This document shows positions 1-8,654 of a stretch of 64,000 nucleotides of DNA, piece after piece. Origin of the DNA: Streptomyces sp. ISL-43 (GTDB lineage Bacteria > Actinomycetota > Actinomycetes > Streptomycetales > Streptomycetaceae); NCBI RefSeq assembly GCF_018614195.1, contig NZ_JAGGOT010000009.1:1-64000 (forward strand). Direction: 5' to 3'. How positions within the stretch are numbered: position 1 is the first letter of the stretch; each line of letters starts with the position of its first letter. The notes beneath the pieces were generated by a model. The model made no database searches and had not been told where the DNA came from. It saw nothing but the letters and a program-made list of their open reading frames with translations. The position numbers were made by a program, and so were the translations under genes.

Positions 1-60
1 ACTTCCGCGGAGCAGCACTAGGGCGCCCGGGGCCGCCGGTCTTGAACGAATCGGACACCC

Positions 61-945
61 TCACTCGGCGTCCTCCTCCGGCGGCAGGTGCCGGTAGACC
101 GTGGCCCGGGAGACGCCGAGGGCGGCGGCGATCGCGGTCGCCCCACTGCCCGCGGCGTGCATCCGGCGGGCGGCCTCGACCATGGCCGGGCTCATCGCGG
201 CGGGGCGCCCGCGCCGGCCTCCGGGCACGGGCCGCCCGGTCGCGGGCGCGGCCTCGGCGGCCCCGTCCAGCAGCCGTCGTACGCCGTCCAGTACGGCCGC
301 GCGCAGATCGGGGACCGGGGCGTCCGCGAAGAGCACCACCGGGTCGGAGAGCATCGCGATGGCCTGGGCGGCCCGCACCCGCTCCGCGAACCCCGGATCC
401 GCCCCCGCGACAAGGGAGTTCGCCCGGAGCATGGCGTCGCGCAGGCGGGCGAAGGCCGGGCCGGGGGTGGCCAGGTCCATGTCCTGGAGGTTCAGCCGGA
501 GCAGGTGGCGGTGCTTCAGCCAGACGTCGAGGACCCCCTCGATCGCGGCCCACCGCGCCCGGTCGGACACGCCCGACCCGTTGGCCCCACCTGACCCACC
601 CGACCCACCCGACCCACCCGACCCGGACGCCGCCGGGGCGGAGGTCGCGGCGCGGGCCAGGGCGGCCGCCAGATCGCGGAGCATCGGTTCGACCAGGGCG
701 CCGAGGATGTCGGCCTTGCCGGGGAAGTGGTAGAGCACCGCCGGCTTGGAGACGCCCACCCGTTCGGCGATCTCCCGCACCGAGGTCTCGTGGAAGCCGT
801 GGACTCCGAACAGCTCCATGGCCACCCGCAGAATCCGCCTCCTGGTGTCGGAAGGCGTCTCGATAATCGACTCATTACGAGACGCGACGAAGGTAGTTCG
901 CGTCTCGTAAATCGTCTCAGAATCTGCGGTTTCGAGGTTCTCCAT
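61..945 (-). CDS. TetR-family regulator with extra C-terminal HTH
   Basis: Predicted DNA-binding repressor of 294 residues. A TetR-type N-terminal HTH lies at about residues 34-80 (SVREIAERVGVSKPAVLYHF). A Gly/Ser repeat linker follows at about 105-125, then a helical ligand-binding-like middle. The last ~50 residues form a second HTH of the resolvase/Hin type (GRRGRPAAMSPAMVEAARRM, then a GVSRATVYRHLP recognition helix). Two DNA-binding heads in one TetR protein are not the usual layout, since most TetR proteins are 190-230 aa. The start is uncertain. ATG 945 is the only ordinary in-frame start upstream of the HTH, yet a 13-bp-arm inverted repeat lies inside codons 12-25. The target is unknown; autoregulation through that repeat is an inference. 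Confidence 0.8.
   Translation of the reverse strand: MENLETADSETIYETRTTFVASRNESIIETPSDTRRRILRVAMELFGVHGFHETSVREIAERVGVSKPAVLYHFPGKADILGALVEPMLRDLAAALARAATSAPAASGSGGSGGSGGSGGANGSGVSDRARWAAIEGVLDVWLKHRHLLRLNLQDMDLATPGPAFARLRDAMLRANSLVAGADPGFAERVRAAQAIAMLSDPVVLFADAPVPDLRAAVLDGVRRLLDGAAEAAPATGRPVPGGRRGRPAAMSPAMVEAARRMHAAGSGATAIAAALGVSRATVYRHLPPEEDAE
875..910. promoter_or_regulatory. inverted repeat, likely TetR operator
   Basis: Perfect 13-bp arms TTACGAGACGCGA / TCGCGTCTCGTAA are separated by 10 bp. Further half-site-like GAGACG copies lie on both sides (around 855-862 and 911-919). This fits an operator for the adjacent TetR-type regulator, but it overlaps the first codons of that gene as annotated. 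Binding is inferred, not shown. Confidence 0.5.
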
Positions 946-1251
946 GAGGAACAGCTTAGTGCCTTGCCCGACTTGGAGGCAGGTTCCTCAGATCGTCCCT
1001 GACCGACGGTAAGTCCGCGTCCGAGTCCCGATTCGGCGCCCCGAGCCTGATCCGGCGTCAAACGCGAAGAACCGCGAGAACGAGGAGGCCTCCGTGAGCG
1101 ACGTCCCGCGGCCGCGACGCCCTGCTCGGCGACGCGGCCCGTAAAAGAACTGGCGCGCTCCTGAGAGGGCTTGTTACGGTGGGGACGTTCCCGCCGATCG
1201 GCGTGGGACCGCTCGTCAGTACGTTTGTACGACCCGGAGGTGAGTTCATTG

Positions 1252-1323
1252 ATGACTGTCATGGCGCAGGGCGCTGCCCGCACTCAGAAGACCATCAATG
1301 TCACTTCTGTGGTCTCCGGCTGA
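1252..1323 (+). CDS. 23-codon upstream ORF before rsgA
   Basis: A short ORF (begins MTVMAQGAARTQ, ends VVSG) with a good ribosome-binding site, GGAGG at 1236-1240. It ends 64 bases before the chosen rsgA start. It could be a leader peptide that couples or tunes rsgA translation, or a free-standing microprotein. No family is recognised and conservation is untested. The rest of the 946-1251 gap shows no other gene, only possible promoter sequence. Confidence 0.35.
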   Translation: MTVMAQGAARTQKTINVTSVVSG

Positions 1324-1387
1324 CCTCACACTCCTCTCGCGCTCTGTGAGCAGCGCGCCGCCGGGGCCACCCTGTGAAGGGTTTCCC

Positions 1388-2494
1388 TTGTCTTTCTCTT
1401 CCTTCCCGCAGGCTTCGCTCTCGCACGCCCTCAGCCCCTACGGCTGGGACGACGCCTGGGCGGCAGAGTTCACCCCGTACGCCGAGCAGGGCCTCGTGGC
1501 CGGCCGGGTGGTACGGGTCGACCGCGGCCAGTGCGACGTCATGACGGCGGACGGCACCGTCCGCGCCGACACCGCCTTCGTCACCCCGCACGACCCGCTC
1601 CGGGTCATCTGCACCGGCGACTGGGCGGTACTGGAGGCGCACGGCAATCCGCGCTACGTCAAGACGTACCTGCCGCGCCGGACCGCCTTCGTACGGTCCA
1701 CCTCCTCACAGCGGTCCGAGGGTCAGATCCTCGCCGCGAACGTCGACCACGCGATCATCGCGGTGTCGCTGGCCGTGGAACTGGACCTCGGCCGCATCGA
1801 GCGGTTCCTCGCGCTCGCCTGGGAATCAGGGGCGCAGCCCCTCGTCGTCCTGACCAAGGCGGACCTCGTGCCGGACCCGGTCACCCTCGGACACCTCGTC
1901 CAGGACGTCGAGACGACGGCTCCCGGCGTCCAGGTCCTCACCGTGTCCTCGATGACCGGGGAGGGCACGGACGTGCTCGCCGCGGTGGTCGGCGGCGGTA
2001 CGAGCGTGCTCCTCGGAATCTCCGGCGCGGGCAAGTCCACGCTGGCCAACGCCCTGCTCGGCGAGGACGTGATGGAGGTCCAGGAGACGCGCGACGTCGA
2101 CGGCAAGGGCCGCCACACGACCACGACGCGCAACCTCCTGGCGCTGCCGGGCGGCGGCGTGCTGATCGACACCCCCGGGCTGCGGGGCGTCGGGCTCTTC
2201 GACGCGGAGGCGGGCGTCGGGCAGGTCTTCTCGGAGATCGAGGAGTACGCCCGCAAGTGCCGCTTCCACGACTGCGTGCACGAGGCCGAGCCTGGGTGCG
2301 CGGTGACGGCGGCGGTGGCCGGCGGCGAACTGCCCGAGCGACGGCTCGAGAGCTACCGCAAGCTGCTGCGGGAGAACCAGCGGATCGTCGCCAAGACGGA
2401 CGCCAGGCTCCGCTCGGAGCTCAGGCGGGACTGGCGTCTGCGCTCGGCGGAGGGCCGCGCGAACTACGCGGCCAAGCGCACCGGCCGGGCCTGA
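1388..2494 (+). CDS. rsgA: ribosome small-subunit GTPase RsgA (YjeQ)
   Basis: Circularly permuted GTPase that acts in late maturation of the 30S subunit. It has an N-terminal OB-fold, then G motifs in permuted order: TKAD (G4), a P-loop GISGAGKST near residue 210, and DTPGLRG (G3). A C-terminal zinc site CRFHDCVHE..C lies near residue 291. All key residues are present. TTG 1388 is preferred as start (368 aa) because GAAGGG sits 6 bases upstream and the length fits the family. An in-frame ATG at 1298 would add 30 residues unlike the family and would overlap the upstream mini-ORF. Confidence 0.92.
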   Translation: MSFSSFPQASLSHALSPYGWDDAWAAEFTPYAEQGLVAGRVVRVDRGQCDVMTADGTVRADTAFVTPHDPLRVICTGDWAVLEAHGNPRYVKTYLPRRTAFVRSTSSQRSEGQILAANVDHAIIAVSLAVELDLGRIERFLALAWESGAQPLVVLTKADLVPDPVTLGHLVQDVETTAPGVQVLTVSSMTGEGTDVLAAVVGGGTSVLLGISGAGKSTLANALLGEDVMEVQETRDVDGKGRHTTTTRNLLALPGGGVLIDTPGLRGVGLFDAEAGVGQVFSEIEEYARKCRFHDCVHEAEPGCAVTAAVAGGELPERRLESYRKLLRENQRIVAKTDARLRSELRRDWRLRSAEGRANYAAKRTGRA

Positions 2495-2606
2495 CCTCCC
2501 GCCGGGTCCCGGCCCGGATCCGGAAACCCGCAGCCTCCTCGGAATCACCCGGGGAGGCCGCGGGTGTACCGCTGCGCGGGGAAAGAGACGGATTACGGGA
2601 CAGCCC

Positions 2607-2984
2607 TTAGGTGTCGAGGCCCCAGGTGAGGACCCGGGCCGGGTGGATGCGGATCACTTCCGGGCTGAAGTGGGGGCCCAGGGTGTGGGGGCCGCTCTCC
2701 AGGGTGGCGTGGCCGCGGATCTCGACGCCGCGGACCTTCCACGGGCGGGTGCTCACCAGGTCGTCCACGACCAGGGACAGCCGGGGGTTCCCGGCGAGGT
2801 TGCGCCACTTCTTCGTCGTGCCCATCGCCAGCCCGCCCACCAGGAGCGTCCCGTCGTCCTGCGGGAAGAACCCCACCGGGTTCGCCTGCGGCTGCCCGGC
2901 CGCGTCGACCGTCGCCAGCCGCCCCAGGTGCTGCGAGCGCAGGTATGCCAGTTCCGGTTCGCTGAAACCCTCGAAGTCCGTCAT
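2607..2984 (-). CDS. PPOX-class F420-dependent oxidoreductase
   Basis: Small split-beta-barrel flavin/F420 protein of 125 residues (starts MTDFEGFSEPELAYL). The LGRLATVDAAGQPQANPVGF strand pair and the RPWKVRGVEIRG motif are typical of the actinobacterial pyridoxamine-5-phosphate-oxidase-like, F420-binding group. ATG 2984 is preferred over the longer 137-residue reading because it matches the family N-terminus. The substrate cannot be read from sequence. It is convergent with rsgA and is followed upstream by a DUF456 gene on the same strand. Confidence 0.8.
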   Translation of the reverse strand: MTDFEGFSEPELAYLRSQHLGRLATVDAAGQPQANPVGFFPQDDGTLLVGGLAMGTTKKWRNLAGNPRLSLVVDDLVSTRPWKVRGVEIRGHATLESGPHTLGPHFSPEVIRIHPARVLTWGLDT

Positions 2985-3063
2985 GCGGCAGACGATCCCA
3001 GCCCGCGCCGCCCGGCGCATCGGGCCGTGGACCTACGCCGAACGGCCCGGCCGGACGGCCGGC

Positions 3064-3555
3064 CTACGCCCCCACCAGCGTGCCCACCCACGCCCCCACC
3101 GCCAGCAGGCACGCGAACAGCTCCACCAGCACGCTCGTCCCCACCGCCCGCATCACCGCCCGGACCGACGCCCACGCCTCGCCGTGGGTGCCCAGCCGGC
3201 GGCGTTCGCAGAGGTAGATCCCGCCCACGAAGCCCGGCACCGTCCCGACCACCGGCAGCAGCACGAAGCCCAGTACGGCCCCCGTGCCCGCGTAGACCAC
3301 CATCCGGCGGGTGACGCCCACGCCCCGGAGCCGGCGCGGGGGCAGCAGCCACTTCACCACCTGCACCACCAGCAGCAGCGCCGTCGCCCCCACCAGCAGG
3401 CCCCACGCCACCGCCGAGCGCTCGTGCAGCGCCCACCACAGCAGCCCGGCCCAGACCAGCAGGGTTCCCGGCGCGCCCGGGATCAGTACCCCGACCACCC
3501 CGAGCAGCAGCACCATCCCCACGAGGAGGAGCTGGGGCAGCTGAGGCAGATCCAT
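3064..3555 (-). CDS. DUF456 membrane protein
   Basis: Integral membrane protein of 163 residues with about four hydrophobic segments (near 8-25, 28-45, 50-70, 88-110) and another near the C-terminus. The glycine-rich motifs GVLIPGAPGTLLVWAGLLWW and GTVPGFVGGIYLCERRR are characteristic of the DUF456 family. Function is unknown. It lies between the F420-type oxidoreductase gene and a regulator gene, all on the minus strand. Confidence 0.8.
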   Translation of the reverse strand: MDLPQLPQLLLVGMVLLLGVVGVLIPGAPGTLLVWAGLLWWALHERSAVAWGLLVGATALLLVVQVVKWLLPPRRLRGVGVTRRMVVYAGTGAVLGFVLLPVVGTVPGFVGGIYLCERRRLGTHGEAWASVRAVMRAVGTSVLVELFACLLAVGAWVGTLVGA

Positions 3556-3579
3556 CTGCTCAGCGTGCCTGGCCTGGGG

Positions 3580-4566
3580 CTATCGGGCCACCCAGCCCCG
3601 TTCGTAGGCGATCCAGCCCAACTGGAGCCGGGTCGTGACCCCGGACAGCTCCATCAGGCCCTTGACCCGCCGCTGCACCGTCCGCAGACCCAGCTCCAGG
3701 TGCTTCGCCACGCTCGCGTCCGTCATCCCCGCCAGGAGGAGCGAAAGGATCTCGAGGTCCGTGATGTCCGGGCCGCAGTCCCCCTCCTCCGGGGCTCCGG
3801 AGGAGCCCAGCCGCAGCGGCAGCGACTCCCGCCAGACCGCCTCGAAGAGGCCCATCAGCGATTCCAGCAGCCCCGACGCGTGCACCACCAGCGCCGCCGG
3901 CTCCGCGCCGCGCGCCGTCAGCGGCACCATGGCCAGCGTCCGGTCCGCGATCACCAGTTTGGTCGGCACCTGGCCCGTCACCCGGATGTGCTCGCCGCGC
4001 GCCAGCGCCGTCGACGCCTCCCGGATCCCGCTCGGCAGGGCCAGTACCTCCCGCTCGATGACCACCCGGTACGCGACGCCCCGTACCGAGGCCCGCTCCT
4101 CCGCCTCGTTCTCCGTCCCCGTCACCACCTGGGGGCGGCCGCCGACCAGCGCGCACACCTCTTCCGCCGCGCCCAGCTGGAGCTGGTGGAAGCGGTGGGC
4201 CACCGCGCTCGCGCCCGTCACCACCTCCACCAGATCGTGCACGGCCGGCTCTGACGCCTCCGCCCGGTACTCCTCGGCGAGCAGCGCCGCCGCCAGCTCC
4301 GCCTGCTCCAGCTCGTGCCGCTGCTGCGTGAGCAGAGCGCCCAGAGCTACCCCCGGCGGGGCCGCCACCCACCGGCCGGGCCGGGCGGAGGACTGGGCCG
4401 CCAGCCCCTGGCGCTCCAGGTGGCGCAGGGCCCGTTCGGTCTGCGGCACCGGCAGCGTCAGCCGGTGCGCGAGGTCGGGTATCTCCGCCGCCCCCAGCGC
4501 GACCAGCGCGCGGTACGCCGACTCCTGCCCCTCGTCGAGGCCTATCGCACCCAGCATCCGGTCCAT
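3580..4566 (-). CDS. TrmB-like/LuxR-type transcriptional regulator
   Basis: Regulator of about 328 residues. The N-terminus resembles a TrmB-type winged helix (GLDEGQESAYRALVALGAAE, then a PQTERALRHLERQGL helix). A middle sensor-like region follows. The C-terminal LuxR-like HTH reads ILSLLLAGMTDASVAKHLEL and GLRTVQRRVKGLMELSGVTT. This layout is common in Streptomyces LuxR regulators of unknown ligand. ATG 4566 is chosen because GAAGAGGG precedes it; a longer reading begins at 4605. The gene is divergent from the large S8 protease gene at 4759, a plausible regulated target, but that link is only positional. Confidence 0.75.
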   Translation of the reverse strand: MDRMLGAIGLDEGQESAYRALVALGAAEIPDLAHRLTLPVPQTERALRHLERQGLAAQSSARPGRWVAAPPGVALGALLTQQRHELEQAELAAALLAEEYRAEASEPAVHDLVEVVTGASAVAHRFHQLQLGAAEEVCALVGGRPQVVTGTENEAEERASVRGVAYRVVIEREVLALPSGIREASTALARGEHIRVTGQVPTKLVIADRTLAMVPLTARGAEPAALVVHASGLLESLMGLFEAVWRESLPLRLGSSGAPEEGDCGPDITDLEILSLLLAGMTDASVAKHLELGLRTVQRRVKGLMELSGVTTRLQLGWIAYERGWVAR

Positions 4567-4758
4567 CCCACCCTCTTCACATCGTTCCTGGCGGGAAGCG
4601 GCCACGGCGCGAACCCGCCGCCGACATCATCGCCGCACCCCCCGCCTCTCTGCCAAGGTGACGCCACCGCAGCACCAACATCCGCTGGCCAGAAGCCATT
4701 TACGCGGCGCTTTCGCCGTGCAATGCACCAGTTGGCCGGAATTCACCTGGGGAGAGCG

Positions 4759-7700
4759 ATGCGTCCGATATCGCGTACGGCACTGGGAGCGGCCATCGCG
4801 GCCGTCCTGGCCGTCACCGCCGTGGGCCCGTCCACGGCACAGCCGAGCGACGGTGCGTCCGGGACAGCGAAGAGGCCCCTCACGGGCAGCGGGGCGGCGG
4901 CGCAGCAGCCCACCGCACCCGTCACGGTGACACTGGTCACCGGCGACCGCGTCCTGGTCTCCACCGACGCGGCGGGGCGCAGCGCCGCCACCGCGATGCC
5001 CCGCGCGGACGGCTCGCAACCGCTCGTGCAGACCCGCCAGTCGGGCAAGGACCTGTACGTCTACCCCGAGAGCGCGGTCAAGGCGCTCGCCGCGGGCAAG
5101 GTCGACGAGGAACTCTTCAACGTCACCGGCCTGATCCGGCAGGGCTACGACGACGCTCACACCAAGAAGCTCCCGCTCATCGCGGTCTACGAGGGCTCCG
5201 CGAGCCTGGCGCGCAGCGCCCCGCCCGTGCCGCGCGGCGCCGAGCGCTCGCTCGTCCTCGACTCCATCGGCGGTGTCGCGCTCGCCGCCGACAAGGAGAA
5301 GGCCGCCGACTTCTGGTCGGACGTCACCGGGGCCGCCACCGGCGCCCACTCGCGGTCCGCCGCCTCCGCCCCGCTGAAGAAGCTGTGGCTGGACGGCAAG
5401 GTCCAGGCGAACCTGGAGCGTTCCACCAAGCAGGTGAACGCGACCGCCGCGTGGGCCGCCGGACTCGACGGTACGGGCACCAAGGTCGCCGTCCTCGACA
5501 CCGGCACCGACCTGGAGCACCCCGACCTCAAGGGCCGGGTCGCCGAGGCGAAGAACTTCACCGACTCGGACACGGCCGAGGACCGCCAGGGCCACGGCAC
5601 CCACACCATCTCCACCGTCGGCGGCTCCGGCGCCGAGAGCGGTGGAGCGAAGAAGGGCGTCGCCCCCGGCGCCCGGCTGCTCAGCGGCAAGGTCCTCAAC
5701 GACTCAGCTACGGCCTGGACTCGTGGATCATCGCGGGCATGCAGTGGGCCGTCGACAGCAAGGCCGACGTGGTCTCCATGAGCCTGGGCGACCCCTCCCA
5801 GCTCTCCTGCGACGACCCGATGGCCGCCGCCACCGAGGCGCTGGCCAAGAGCGGCAACACGCTCTTCGTCATCGCCGCCGGCAACTCCGGCCCCGGCAAC
5901 AACACCGTCTCGTCGCCCGGTTGCGCGCCCAGCGTGCTGACCGTCGGCGCCGTCGACCGCGACGACACGACCGCCCCCTTCTCCAGCCGCGGCCCGGCCG
6001 GCCTGCAGCACACCCTCAAGCCCGAGATCGCCGCTCCCGGCGTCGGGATCTCCGCCGCCAACATGGGCGGCCGCGGGGTGTACGCGTACCAGTCCATGTC
6101 CGGTACCTCCATGGCCACCCCGCACGTCGCGGGCGCCGCCGCCATCGTCAAGCAGCGCCACCCCGACTGGACCCCGCAGCAGATCAAGGCCGCGCTGGTC
6201 GGTTCCGCGAACACCGCGATCCCCGGCGACGTACGGGAGACCGGCGGCGGCCGGCTCGACGTCAAGGCGGCCGTCGACACCACGGTCGTCGGCGCCTCCT
6301 CGCTCCAGGGCGGCGCCTACAACTGGCCGCAGGACCGCAGCGACCGCACCAGCGTCGAGGTCCCGTACACCAACCCGGGCGCCAATCCCGTCACGCTGAA
6401 CCTCTCCGTCGAGAAGGTCACCGGCAACGACGGCTCCACGGTCCGCGGCCAGGTCGCCCGCCTGGAGAAGCGCACCGTGACCGTCCCGGCCGGCGCCACC
6501 GTCAAGGTGCCGCTCGCCCTGGACCCCTCCGCGAAGCTGGAGCGGTCCCAGTACGGGGACGTCGCCGGCCGTGTCGTCGCCACCGCCGACGGCGTGCACG
6601 TCTCGACCCCCTTCTCGCTCTACGTGGAGCCCGAGACGGTCACCCTGCGCGTCAGGCTCGTCGACCGCGCGGGCAAGCCGGCCGCCGGCCCGTCCTCCCT
6701 GGACGTGATCGGCACCGACGACGCCTCCGGTGAGCGCCGCTTCAACGACGGCTCCGCCGACCAGGTCTACCGGGTCCGCCCGGGCGCGTACTTCCTCTCC
6801 GCCTTCGTCGGCACCCCCGACGCCGGCGAGAACGCGACGATGACCGACTCGCTCACCTACCTCGGCCGTCCGCAGACGGAGATCAAGAAGGACACGGTGA
6901 TCGTGCTGGACGCCCGCAAGGCGGCCAGGCTGAGCATCGGGACCGACAAGCCCACCGAGGCGCGCGGCACCACCCTCGCCTTCTCCCGCTACTGGGACGA
7001 GGCCTGGCTGCACGCGGGCACCGCCATGGGCGGGCGCACCATCCGCGGCTACTACGCCTCCGTCGAGGGCAAGGCGAAGGACGGCGAGTACGAGTTCGGC
7101 AGCTACTGGCGGGCGGCCGCGCCGCTGCTCTCCGAGCTGAAGGCGGACGGCGGCCCGGTGCTGCACCCGCTCACCGCCTCCACGGGCAGCGACAACCTCG
7201 ACGGCACCGGCAGCGCCCCGCTCGTCGACGCGGGCGCGGGTACGGCCGAGGAGCTCGCCGCCGTCGCCGCCAAGGACGCGATCGTGCTGGTCAAGACGGA
7301 AGACGCATCGCTGTACGAGATCGCGGACAACGCGAAGAAGGCCGGCGCCAAGGCCGTCCTCGCCCACCGCGACGCCCCCGGCCGCTGGCAGGGCTTCACC
7401 GGCTACGCGGGCGGCGCGCTCCCGGCCATGTCCATCGAGGCCGGCGAGGGCCAGGCCCTGCTGGCCAAGCTCGCCAAGGCCCCCCAGGGCAAGGTCACGC
7501 TGAGCTGGAAGGGCAACGCGAAGAGCCCGTACGTCTACAACCTCGCGCAGATCGAGAAGGGGCAGGTCCACGGCGACCGCACCTACCGGGTGCGCGACCG
7601 GGACCTCGCCACCGTCGAGTCGGCCTACCAGTCGATGGGCGTCGCGGCCGACTTCATCGACGTCACCGGCGCCTACCGCCCGCTCGGCAACGCCGTGTAC

Positions 7701-8549
7701 TTCGGCAGCCTCGACACCGTCGCGGTGCCGGGCAAGCGCACGGAGTTCTACTCCGCGGGGGACACGGCCTGGGACCACCTCGTCTCCAGCAGCTTCCCGT
7801 GGGGCGAGTTCATGACCGACCAGCACCGCACGTACAAGGCCGGCTCCCGGCGCGCCGAGAACTGGTACGACGGGGTCATCGGCCCGGTGGCGCCGCGCGA
7901 CACCGCGGGCAAGGAGCTGCTGGCCGCCGAGCGCCAGGGCAACCTGATCGGCTTCGCCTCCGCGATGTGGGGCGACAGCGGGCACTACGCGCAGCAGGGC
8001 GGCTTCGGCGACCTCGGCAACGTCTCGCTCAAGCGCGACGGCGAATCGCTGGGCGACAGCGGCTACCCGTCCGGGGTCTTCGAGGTCCCGGCCGGGGAGG
8101 CCACGTACGAACTGACCCAGCAGATCGAGAAGTTCGGCCAGCCGGCCCGGACCTGGCAGCGCTCCCAGGCGGTCCTCACCTCCTGGACCTTCCGCTCGAA
8201 GCTGGACGCCGCGCAGTACTCGCAGCCCCTGCCGATCCTCTTCCCGCGGATCTCCGCTCCGCTGGACGGCATGAAGACGCTCGCCGCGGCCGACGGCCAG
8301 AAGATCACCCTCGGGGTCGGCGGGCACGCGGGCTACACGCCCGGCGCGCTCAAGTCGGCCAAGCTGTCGTACTCGTACGACGGTGAGAGCTGGACCGAGG
8401 CGAAGGCGAGCGCGAGCGGCGGGCAGTGGGCGGCGACCGTGGACCACGCCGGCGCCGCGGGCAAGCAGGTCATGCTCAAGGTCGAGCTGACCGACACGAA
8501 CGGCGCCACCGTCACCCAGACGGTCGCGCGGGCGTACGGCATTCGCTAA
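4759..8549 (+). pseudogene. secreted S8 subtilisin-like protease, frameshifted
   Basis: Large secreted serine protease. It has a signal peptide (ALGAAIAAVLAVTAVGPSTA) and a propeptide. The catalytic domain carries Asp in VAVLDTGTDLEHPDL, His in GHGTHTISTVGG, oxyanion Asn in IAAGNSGPGNN and Ser in SGTSMATPHVAGAAA. A PA-like segment and beta-sandwich C-terminal regions follow. GGGGAG precedes ATG 4759. The reading frame breaks near 5703-5712 (AACGACTCAGCTACGGC), between the His and Ser motifs. Adding one base would give a continuous frame of about 1263 residues, so a single-base deletion explains it. As written, translation from 4759 ends early (stop at 5781) without the catalytic Ser. True mutation and sequencing error are both possible. 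Confidence 0.8.
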
Positions 8550-8567
8550 GTAGTACGCCGAATACGA

Positions 8568-8606
8568 GGGGGGTCCATCGGACGGCGGTCCGATGGCCCC
8601 CCTTTT
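8568..8606 (+). terminator. intrinsic-type terminator after S8 protease
   Basis: Near-perfect hairpin: a 16-base left arm from GGGGGGTCC pairs with GTCCGATGGCCCCCC with a one-base bulge and a short loop, followed by TTTT. It starts 19 bases after the protease stop. Confidence 0.8.
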
Positions 8607-8654
8607 CGTGAGTTCGCCGTATTCCGGCCGCTCCGGGGCCCGACAATGAGGGCC

